From: Inia geoffrensis
Taxonomy: Eukaryota > Chordata > Mammalia > Artiodactyla > Iniidae
Assembly: GCA_036417435.1 (NCBI GenBank)
Contig: CM070900.1
Coordinates: forward strand, 121,598,315-121,662,314
DNA: 64,000 nucleotides
Direction of reading: 5' to 3'
In this document: positions 22,719 through 32,020 of the stretch, piece by piece
Position numbering within the stretch: the stretch's first letter is position 1
Layout of the letters: each line of letters begins with the position of its first letter
Notes under the pieces: model-generated
Told to the model about the DNA's origin: nothing
The model's input: the letters and a program-made list of their open reading frames with translations, nothing else
The model's database searches: none
Made by a program: the position numbers and the translations under genes

Positions 22719-23840
22719 GGGTGGGGAGCGTTTCCTCACACAGTTTTGTATGGAGTCCAGGGTGTCCTGAAACTTGTGTTGGCCTGCTAGTGGGCAGGAC
22801 CATGTCCCATCTGGTCCCGGGGCAGGGTCTGGCCTACTGGGAGGTGTGGGCAGGCTGGGTCCGCAGATTGCAGGATTGTGGTTTTCTTGCATTTGGTGTC
22901 TGCCACCTGATGGGTGAGGCTGGTCCAGAGGCTAGAGCAGGCTTCCTTGAGGGCAGGGCTGGGCTCCAGGAGTTTCTGGGGCTGGTGCCTGCCCACTGGT
23001 TGGGGAACTGGGTGCTGGGACCCTGCTGGACAGGGCCATGTCCAGAGGCAGCTGTGGGCTCAGGGGGTCTTAAGGCAGCCTGTCTACTGATGGGTGGGGC
23101 TCTGTCCCCACTGAGTGAGTTGCTTGGCCTGAGGTGTCCCAGCACTGGCACCTATAGACTGTTGGGCCAGGGCACAGTTGGGTCCTAGCACTAATAAGCT
23201 AGAGGGAAGATTCCACAATGGCGCCTGCTAGCACCAGAGTCCCCATGGTAGAAGTAGCTCTATGAATGGCTGCCACCAGTGTCTATGTCCCCAGGGTGAG
23301 TTGCAGTTGCCTCCTCTTCCTCCAGGAGATTCTCCAAGACCAGCAGGTAGGTCTGACCCAGGCTCCTATCGAATTACTGCTTTTGCCCTGAGTCCTGGAA
23401 TGTGTGAAACTTTGTGGGTGCCCTTTAAGAGTGAAGTCTCTCTCCCCAAAGTCCTATGGGACTCCTGAAATTAAGGCCTACTGGCCTTCAAAGCCAGTGC
23501 TCGGGGGGCTCGTCTTCCCAGTGCAGGACCTCCAGACTGGAGAGCCTGATGTTCAGCTCAGATATTTCACTCCTTTGAGAGAATCTCTACAATGTAATTA
23601 TTCTCCAGTTTGTGGGTTGTCCACCCAGTGGTATGGGACTTGACTATACAGCTAGTCTTCCCCACCTACCTGTCTCCTTGTGGTTCTTTCTTTGTGTCTT
23701 TGGTTGTAGAAGATCTTTTCTGGTAGGTTCCAGTCTTTTTCATCAATGGTTGTTCTGCAAATAGTTGTGATTTTGGTGTGCTTGTGAGAGGAAGTGAGCT
23801 CAGGGTGTTTCTACTCCGCCATCTTGGCCAATCTCCCCAA
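22719..23840 (-). promoter_or_regulatory. L1-C 5'UTR (ancestral L1 promoter region)
   Basis: GC-rich minus-strand block homologous to the 5'UTRs of L1-A and L1-E, sharing 'gccccacccatcagtag', 'caggaggagg'-type words and the terminal 'gatggcggagtag'. It retains more 3' sequence of the 5'UTR than A or E. Long open frames across it (for example 22556-23188 +) reflect low stop density in GC-rich DNA, not genes. Confidence 0.7.
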
Positions 23841-23845
23841 GAGAT

Positions 23846-24107
23846 AGTATTTTCTGATGGTTTTAGATCACATTTGCAGAGTCTCAATGCAAAGCCTGAA
23901 ACAACAGAAGAAATCTTAAGCCCTTCAAAAGTAACCAAGAAGAGGGAGAGAAAGAGACAAAAAAGCACCCTCAAGGACTAATGCTGATAGCTAACGGTAA
24001 ATGTAAATATATATACACCAAACTCCTTGCTTCAAGATCCAGGTCACTCAAGGAAAAAAGTAATCTCACTGAGGAACAGGCTGGTAAGAATACCTCACAT
24101 AAACTAC
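23846..24107 (+). other. Unassigned coding-like island between L1-C and L1-D
   Basis: About 260 bp of non-L1 sequence. One + frame is open from about 23850 to a TAA at 23980, with a hydrophilic, lysine-rich translation (ETTEEILSPSKVTKKRE, then a KSTLKD end). I do not recognise the protein. The sequence continues after the L1-D insertion at 26009. It may be a fragment of a processed retrocopy or chance open sequence in intron 3. No splice pattern ties it to TMEM167A. Confidence 0.3.
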
Positions 24108-24120
24108 AAAGAGAGAACAT
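24108..24120. repeat. L1-D target-site duplication, left copy
   Basis: 'aaagagagaacat', identical to 25996-26008. Confidence 0.88.
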
Positions 24121-25995
24121 AATGGGATTGTCTCCATAATTTCACTTTCTGATATTTCATTTTTTGTTAGTATTTAGAAATGCAACAAATTTCTGTATAT
24201 TAATTTTGTATCCTGTGACTTTACCAAATTCATTGATGAGCTCTAATAGTTTCCCCATTTACCATCTCATCAAAAAGAATCGAATACCTAGCAATAAAGC
24301 TAAGGAGGTTGGAGACCTGTACTCCAAAAACTAGAAGATACTGATGAAAGAAATTGAAGATAACATAAACAGATGGAAAGATACACTGTGTTCTTGGATT
24401 AGAAGAATCAATATTGTTAAAATGACCATAGTATCCAAGGGAATCTACAGATTCAGTTACATTCCCTATCAAATTACCAATGGTGTTTTTCACAGAACTA
24501 GAACAGATAATTTAAAAATTTGTATAGAAACACAAAAATTCCGATTAGCCAGAATAATCTTGAGAAGAACAGCTGGAGGAATCTTGCCCTCTGACTTCAG
24601 ACTATTACAAGGGTATGGTCAAAAACAGTATGGTACTGGCACAAAAACAGACATAGATCAGTGGGACAGGATAGAAAGCCCAGAAATAAACCCCACGCAC
24701 TTATGGTCAATTAATCTAGGACAGTGGAGGCAAGAATATACAATGGAGAAAAGACAGTCTCTTCAGTAAGTGGTGCTGAGAAAGCTGGACAGCTACATGT
24801 ACAAGAATGAAATTAGAAGATTCTCTAACACCATACAAAAATAAACTCACATCTAGGTGTTTAATCCATTTTAAGACTGGATATTATGAAGCTCCTAGAG
24901 GAAAACACAGGCAGAACACTCTTTGACATAAATCGTAGCAATATTTTTTTGGATCCGACTCCTAGAGTAATGGAAACAAAAACAAAAATAAACAAATGGG
25001 ACCTAATCACACTTACATGCTTTTGCACAGCAAAGGAAACCATAAACAAAACGAAAAGACAGTCTATGGAATGGGAGAAAATATTTGCAAATGATGTGAC
25101 CAACAAGGAATTAATGTCCAAAATATACAAACAGTTTGTACAGCTCAATATCAAAGAGATAACCCAATCAAAAAATGAGCAGAAGATCTAAATAGACATT
25201 TCTTCAAAGAAGACATACAGATGGCCAACAGGCACATGAAAAGATGCTCAACATCGCTAATTGTTAGAGAAATGCTAATCAGAACTACAATAGGTATCAC
25301 CTCACTCTGGTCAGAATGGCCAACGTCAAAAAGTCTGCAAATAATAAATGTTGGAGAGGGTGTGGAGAAAAGGGAACCCTCCTACACTGTTGTTGAGAAT
25401 GTAGATTGGTGCAGCCACTATGGAGAACCCGTAAAAAACTAAATATAGAGTTACCATATGATCCAGCAATCACACTCCTGGACATATATCCAGAGAAAAC
25501 CATAATTCGAAATGATACATGCACCCCAATGTTCACTGCAGTCGTAGAATACCACTCAACCGTAAAAAAGAGTGAAATAATGCCATTTGCAGCAACATGG
25601 ATGGATCTAGAGATTAAGTCAGAGAAAGACAAATATCATATGATCTCACTTATATGTGGTATCTAAAAAAAAATGATACAAACGAATTTATTTACAAAAC
25701 AAATAGACTCATAGATATTGAAAGCAAACTTATGGTTACCAAAGGGGAAAGGCAGGGGCAAGGGGAGGGGATAAATTAGGAAATTGGGATTAACAGATAT
25801 GTACTACTATATATAAAATAGATAAATAGCAGGACCTACTATATAGCACAGGGAACTATATTCAATATCTTGTAATAACCTGTAATGGAAGAGGATCTGG
25901 AAAAGAGTATATGTATAAATATGTGTGTGTGTGTGTGTGTATCTGAATCGCTTGGCTGAACACCTGAAACATTGAATCAACTATTCTTCAATAAA
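24121..25995 (+). mobile_element. LINE-1 element D, 5'-inverted (twin-primed), sense
   Basis: Between perfect 13-bp TSDs lies a 5'-truncated L1 in two parts. 24121 to about 24252 is ORF2 sequence in antisense ('tgggattgtctccataattt ... accaaattcattgatgag'). From about 24256 to 25995 it is sense ORF2 C-terminal half plus 3'UTR. The two parts are adjacent in a normal L1, and the inverted part is the one immediately upstream, as expected from twin priming. A (GT)n run lies at about 25921-25940 near the 3' end. Sense frames such as 24344-24769 and 24886-25191 keep ORF2 C-terminal blocks but are broken. Confidence 0.92.
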
Positions 25996-26008
25996 AAAGA
26001 GAGAACAT
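25996..26008. repeat. L1-D target-site duplication, right copy
   Basis: 'aaagagagaacat', identical to 24108-24120. The left edge merges with the L1 A-tail. Confidence 0.85.
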
Positions 26009-28389
26009 ATGGAAGAGCAAGACAGTTTGAGGGAGTAGAGAATATCACTGGATTAGAGTCATAACTAACATTAAAGTTGCTAGCTCATGAATAAAATATT
26101 AAGGTATTTTAAATCCATCTTTTGTGTAATAAATTAGAAAACAATGTACAACTCCATTTAGTAGCCAATCCAGGTGATCCTTTTGTTCACAATTTTTACT
26201 TGAAAGTATAGCTAAAGTTTTCAGACATCTAGTTTATAGCTTTCTTCATGTTATCCTATACTACTACCTATTTTTATGTCTAATTATAAACTGTGCCTTT
26301 TTTTGCTTGCCCATGTATTTCCATTTTCCTGTCTTGACTATATGAATACCATAGGTTAAATGGTTCAATTATTCATTTTTGCCAATTATGTGGAAAGCAT
26401 TAGCTTTTCATTTTGGCAAAGTGGTTTAGAAAATGTTGATGGTGATATGCTGCTTTCTCAACCACATGCTCCTCTCTTATCTTGACACAGAATATATCCA
26501 CAAAGAAAGGAAACAGTTTTAATGGGAAAAGGCCCAGCCAAATCATCTTATCATGTTACACATCACATTACAGCAACTGTTTCACATTCACTTATAGAGA
26601 CCTAAGACCAGACAAGAAGTAACATTCTTACCCAAGTTCAACCAAAGATGTTTAGCCTCTACCACATGGCAGTCTCTTTTAAGAAAATTAAAAACGGGAA
26701 AATGAAACCCATATGTAAATTATAGCATTCTAAGTTGGAGGATGAGGAAGAGAAGAACTTCCTCAAAAATTAATTTCCAGCAGATGGAAAATTTAGGACA
26801 ATATTAGTTTCTTCTTTTAGTGTTTAAGAAGACTATATTAGACAGTGAGAGTAGCCCTATTGTGAGTGACAGGTTTCCTTATGAGATCTACCAGAAATTT
26901 TGGTCTGATTGTTTTGTTGTTGTTGTTTTGTTGGATAACTTGAGTTTTTTACCCTGAAAGAAAGAATCAGCATGGCTAAAAAATGAGGAACCATGGTATT
27001 TTTTAGTTTCAAAAGATTTTTTTTTTTCCAGTTGAGATAATATTGTAAAAACATTGTATTTTCTCACTTTCTAGATTTTCCTTTAGCTGGAATGCAGTCC
27101 ATTAAATGTCTATGGATAGAAAAAACTTTCAGAAAAACACCAAATGTTTATTTTATTTGTATGTGTGTAATGTCTTCTGTGAATATTGCCATTGAACAAA
27201 GATATAAACTTTTTGACTGTATCACTATGATCTCAGTGAGGAAGCTCTGAATGAAGATGACCTTCAAGGTTTTAGCTGATAAGAGTGGTCAAGATTGACA
27301 TTTTCCAGAAGTAGTTAACTGAACTTGCTAGTGAAATATGGAAGTTACTAGAAAAGATTATTTTAAACATCACAGAAAAACACACGTGAGGTGAGTATAA
27401 ACCATCTCTGTAAAGGAACCAGGTACATACCCAGGATTATTCCTAGAAGTAGCAAGCACATCACTCTTTCTCCTTCCCTCTTCCTTTCTTATGTGCCCTC
27501 AAGGCAGTATAAAAATGCCTGGTGCTTTGTGCAGCCTTGCAATTACTGAAGAAACAGGAAAGAACAAGATGAGTTTGAGTTAGCTCACAATTACAGGATC
27601 TCTGTTTATAAGACAGTTTCACAAGCCAACTCCAGATCTACTTCATGCAAAGGAAAGTCTCCAAGTATAAACAAACACTACTTAAACACATGTGAAAATT
27701 GATTAATACAGAAGTGGTTGTTCTAAGTTGTACATCTCTAACCCAGAGTAATTATACTGTAAAAGATTTGATATGAAATCCATTTCAGAAATAGTTTAGT
27801 TTTCTCTGATATGTTTTTATTAAGCATTCTACGTTATGTTGATTTTTTAAATGCAGTTTGATTGAACATCCTCTGTTTATTTTCATCTAGGAATGCTTAT
27901 TTTTTACCCCTTATAATTGTCATGAATTGCTATCAATGAAGAAAAAAAGTATGGCTAGAAACTGTATGTTGAATTTCTTTTTATAGGTGGAAATTTCCCT
28001 TTTTTATAGGGAAAAAACAAGCAATATTTCTTTGGTTTTAATTGAGTTTCTGAGATAATTTCATTTGGATCTTTAGCCTACATTCTGTGTTATATTTTTT
28101 AATATTTGGGTTTATGCAGTGACACTGAAATGGCTCATGAAGGGTTTTCTAAAGGCATGAAAAGGAGGTGGTCTTAGAAATAGATCAGTATAGTTTAGCT
28201 CATTCTGGAGTATACTCACTTTTATGTTGCATGTAGTTTGTTTTGCCCACCCCTGCCCCTAAATATATGGGCTTCATAGGCAAGAATTTTATCTTGGTTT
28301 TTTATATGCCCCTCTCCTGTAGTAAGTAATAGCCTTACTGCTAACCACTCAGTTAATCAACGTGAATATATCTACCTTTTTTCCAACAG
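26009..28389. other. TMEM167A intron 3, 3' unique part with splice acceptor
   Basis: About 2.4 kb of AT-rich sequence with no repeat family recognised. It ends in 'atctaccttttttccaacag' (28370-28389), the acceptor of exon 4. A (GTT)n-like run lies at about 26911-26930. Confidence 0.6.
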
Positions 28390-28460
28390 GTGAACGGAAG
28401 AGTCCTTATGTTGCGGTATGCTGTATTGTGATGGCCTTCAGCATCCTCTTCATACAGTAG
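28390..28460 (+). CDS. TMEM167A: TMEM167A terminal coding exon 4, residues 50-72 and stop
   Basis: The 71-bp coding part completes the split Gly codon and encodes GERKSPYVAVCCIVMAFSI followed by LFIQ and TAG at 28458-28460. The hydrophobic stretch from about residue 55 to the end is the second membrane segment, so the protein ends in or at the membrane with almost no C-terminal tail. The acceptor CAG is at 28387-28389. ATG (3) + 110 + 35 + 71 = 219 bp, exactly 72 codons plus stop, matching the family length. The basic GERK loop precedes the segment. Nothing suggests a pseudogene: the introns are present and there are no frame breaks. Confidence 0.97.
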
Positions 28461-29735
28461 CTTGGAAAAATGCCAGAATTCAGTTGCAATCAATCAGATT
28501 TAAATATGAAAAAAAAGGACTTATCTGCAGAAAATAACGGAAAGAATGGTTAATAACCCTTTTATCTTTGAACATTGAATGAGATAAATTTTCAGCTGCT
28601 GTTCTCTATTTTTGTTATTGGACCAATGTTCTATATAAATAATTAGGATGTAACCATTTAATACTCAGAGCTTAAATATGTCTGTAACAATCAACCTCAG
28701 TACTGTCACTACAATATTACATTCTGCATATGTCATTCTATTGTGTCAGATACCAGTTTTTAGTGAGGTATCTTTAAGGCACATAGGAGAAAACAGAATT
28801 GGTAAATTACTTAAGTTCCTTTCACCGTGACTTGGAAATGATAAATCTTTATAGAATGAGACTTTTTGGACTAGCTTTTTTATTGAAAAAAAAAAAGGTT
28901 CAATTCGTGTTGGTAAGGACTGCATTCATATTTAATAATGCTTGCTTTTCCTCTGGCCACATCATTTTAAGCATTAACCAGAGTACCTCTACTGTTAGCA
29001 AATTGTAGTTTATTACAGGTATTTAAACTATTTAAAACAAGCCTATGCAGTTCTTAAGGAGGAAGATAAATGAGAAGTGACTTAAGAGTGCTATTGAGAA
29101 AATGTTCCTATTTAACATAAAAGAATTCAGAGTACCTGACTGGTGTTATCGTCTCTGAAACCTCTGGTTAAGAAGTATGGATAAATGTCTTAAGCATAAA
29201 TTTGACCAGCTAACTGTCGTTTTTGGAATAAGACTACATGCTTAGAGTGAAAAAGAGCTAAACAGAATGATAATCTTACACACATTTTTCATTCTTTTTA
29301 GTGTTAGATCTCTACATTTTAATTACCCCAAAATGCAAACTGTGTTTTTGTTTTTTAATACAGCACTTTAAATCTAGTTTATGTTTTGTCTATCAACTTG
29401 AACTGGAATCTTGTATAACTTACTACATGATGATAAACAGTTTTCACATCTACTTACCATATGCCATGGCATAAATGTCTTTGAGCTTTGATGATAAAGG
29501 AGGACCTTCAGTAATTTTCAGTGAGGCAAGAGGAACATTGGAAATGTGACATGAATTTTGTAGTTGAGCAGTTATTACACATTTATGGTTAACATTTTAA
29601 AATTCAGTTAAAGTTTCAAAACGAAGGAGAACTTCTTAACTAAAAATTGTCCATTATACATAGTATTAATTAGATATTGTTGTCAGCTGTTAGTTCCCCA
29701 TGAAGATAAAAAGAATAAACTTTTTTTTTTTAAGA
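28461..29735 (+). other. TMEM167A: TMEM167A 3'UTR (minimum extent)
   Basis: AT-rich sequence following the stop codon. Scanning from 28461, the first canonical AATAAA is at 29714-29719, which would give a 3'UTR of roughly 1.27 kb. No repeats interrupt this part, in contrast to most of the window, which fits a transcribed UTR under some constraint. The true end needs transcript data. Confidence 0.6.
29714..29719 (+). promoter_or_regulatory. Candidate TMEM167A polyadenylation signal
   Basis: AATAAA followed by a T-rich run at 29721-29732. It is the first canonical hexamer after the stop codon. Confidence 0.5.
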
Positions 29736-30487
29736 AAAAAAATTGTTTAGAATTATTTTTAAATGAGCCTGCCAGTAGCTGTTTCTGCAGAAACAAAGTA
29801 TGGAACTGAAAGTTACCTATTTTTAGGACCACTTCAAAGTACTTACAATTCTAGGAAACAATCTAAGAAAATCTTATTAACAAATTGCCTGCTTTTTTTT
29901 TGCAAAAGATAAAAGCTGCTGTTTGGCTGTCAGTATATTTGTTTATTGTACATTTCTGGCTTATCTATAGCTGGTTTAAAATGGTATATTTTGCCTTAAA
30001 CAGGTTAATCAGGTTATAGTTGTTCCTACTCTGCACTGTCTTGGGCTTTGCATTAGGTCAAGGATTTTCAGGGTATCCCCAAAATGGGACTCTTATCAGA
30101 ATATGCATGCAGAGTAAGTCACCTTTCTGGGTCTAGTTTGTTGAATGGCCATCTGTTGTCCAACTCTGCTGCCAACTAGACTTTCCAAAAGCTACATCAA
30201 CTAATTTTTTATATACTAACACAAATCTAGTATGAAAAAGGGAGGACTGTTCTAGATAATCAGTTCTAGGACATTTCTTTTAAGTTGGCATTTCAGAGGA
30301 GGTAGGTGGAAAGTAGAGGAAGAAATAATTTTTTGGAAAATTTGTGGCAACATATAAACATTGTTTTCCTGTGTGTAGATGCTGAACAGAATGGGAAGCA
30401 GCTTATTTCTGACCCCAGACATTCTGACCTTTTGAAACACAAGCTCTTTGGGAGGTGGTGAAAGACACAAGATTCTGTGAAGAAAAG
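29736..30487. other. Unique sequence downstream of TMEM167A
   Basis: No gene or repeat was recognised. It could still be distal 3'UTR if a later poly-A site is used. Confidence 0.4.
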
Positions 30488-30739
30488 CAATGAGCATTTT
30501 CTGTTTCTTTTTTTTTTTGCGGTACGCGGGCCTCTCACTGTTGCGGCCTCTCCCGTTGCGGCCTCTCCCGTTGCGGAGCACAGGCTCCGGACGCGCAGGC
30601 TCAGCGGCCATGGCTCACGGGCCCAGCCGCTCCATGGCATGTGGGATCTTCCCGGACCAGGGCACGAACCCGTGTCCCCTGCATCGGCAGGCGGACTGTC
30701 AACCACTGCACCACCAGGGAAGCCCAATGAGCATTTTCT
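30488..30739 (-). mobile_element. CHR-type SINE with internal 15-bp duplication
   Basis: Antisense body 30503-30724, flanked by a perfect 15-bp TSD 'caatgagcattttct' (30488-30502 and 30725-30739). The unit 'ttgcggcctctcccg' is present twice in tandem at 30541-30570, where other copies have it once. Confidence 0.94.
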
Positions 30740-31801
30740 TTAATGTATTTTTTTTTTTTTTCAAAGAATTACCACTAAATCCTATTCTCTAACCCAAAGG
30801 GCGGCGTAGGTAGTTTTAAGCCCACAGAATATTGATATTCCTTTTGTGGTCTTGGCGAGGTGGTAAGATGCAGAAGAGGATTAAGGATCAATTTAAACGT
30901 CAGATGGACTGCCTCTGTCACATAGTCTTGGTGCAAGGCCAGATGGGATGATGGGCACTAAAGTCCACAGCTTGCTAGATTCAAATACCCTCCCTAAGCT
31001 CCTTCCTGGCTCCAGAATCTTTTGATTCCATCTTGCCTGGAATTTGTTTTGTGCTGATGTTTAGTTCCTGATTGGCCTCATCTGTGCCAATGGCAGGCAT
31101 GCCTTCTTTCCAGGCAGTCTTAAAAGGCGTTCAATCAAAAGAAGACATAGTCTGCTGAATCCCCTCTGTGGCTTAAAAAAGTTTAGATTCAAGTCCAGTA
31201 TTTTGTTAATGCCTATGCTGCTGTGCCAGACACTACTATCCTGAATGTTCTTACATCGTCAGATTCAAAACAGTCCTATGCTGGGAAAAGTAGTAATATG
31301 TAACTTGTAACAGACACCATCATCTTAGTAAAATGCAGATCAGTCTAGTTCTAACCTAGGACAAAATTGAGATTTCAGTGAAGTAACTTCTTCACGTTCA
31401 CAAAGTCAAAAATGAATAGATCTCTGCCTGGTTTTGTGAAAAAGACCTACCACTTATAAATAGGATATTTATATTTCAGCATTTTTAAGAGGCATTAAGA
31501 GAGTGCATTCAATCTATTATCACTGAACACAAGTACACAGTTTCTTCCCTCTAGTGGTTCATCATGTAGTGGCTGAGAGAGAAATTAGGTTATTTTATAT
31601 GAAGTGCAGTGTGATAGCATTTATTATTGAGATAACACCAGGATTCTAGAAGAAAATAAAAAGGTGACAGCTCAGTCAGGGATATGAACTTCCTTCCAGA
31701 GAAGCAAGGCTTAAGCTGAATTTAAGAGCAATATGCAAAAGCACCAGGGGTATATTATGGACCATCAGTACCTAGCTTGTCGTGCCAGCCACTTGGGGAG
31801 T
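30740..31801. other. Intergenic unique sequence
   Basis: No gene or repeat was recognised. Confidence 0.5.
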
Positions 31802-32020
31802 ACAGCTGAGCCTTGAACAACAGAGGTTTGAACTGTGCAGCTCCACTTATATGTTGGGGTTTTTTCAGTGGTAAATGCTACAGTACTGCACAATCCCAAG
31901 TTGGTCGAGTCTGTGGCTACGGAACCTCGCTTATGGATTGCTGACTGTAGGATATCCCTGGAGTGTGGACTGCGCAGACGGTCAGCACCCCTAACCCCTA
32001 CATTGTTCAAGGGTCAACTA
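31802..32020 (-). mobile_element. Tigger2/MER28-like DNA transposon remnant
   Basis: The terminal inverted repeats are visible: 'cagctgagccttgaacaaca' at the left and 'acattgttcaagggtcaact' at the right. Both match the mariner/Tigger terminus 'cagttgacccttgaacaac'. 'agcacccctaacccctac' also fits the family. It is non-autonomous with no transposase, and old. Confidence 0.85.

Larger units (their letters stand above)
21178..23840 (-). mobile_element. LINE-1 element C, internally deleted, antisense, with SINE inside
   Basis: Minus-strand L1 in TMEM167A intron 3. The 3'UTR and ORF2 C-terminal part run from 21178 to about 22718, with C-terminal ORF2 words such as CPSTGELIK and [14 protein letters not shown]. 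At 22718 ORF2 (at the KWCWEN motif region) joins 5'UTR sequence, which continues to about 23840 and ends in 'ctactccgccatcttggcc'. ORF1, endonuclease and RT core are missing. A SINE lies at 21319-21532. A candidate TSD ('agtattctt' near 21168, 'agtattttct' near 23846) is imperfect. Confidence 0.85.

Noticed and set aside
22556..23188. 210-codon + strand frame in GC-rich DNA
   Set aside because: It lies antisense to the L1-C 5'UTR; low stop density follows from base composition.
23850..23980. Additional coding exon of TMEM167A
   Set aside because: The known protein is complete with exons 2-4; this segment has no matching phase or splice sites.
15833..28389. Intronic small Cajal body RNA (human TMEM167A introns are recalled to host SCARNA18)
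   Set aside because: I could not identify a convincing H/ACA two-hairpin structure with H and ACA boxes by eye. A covariance-model search of introns 1-3 would be decisive.
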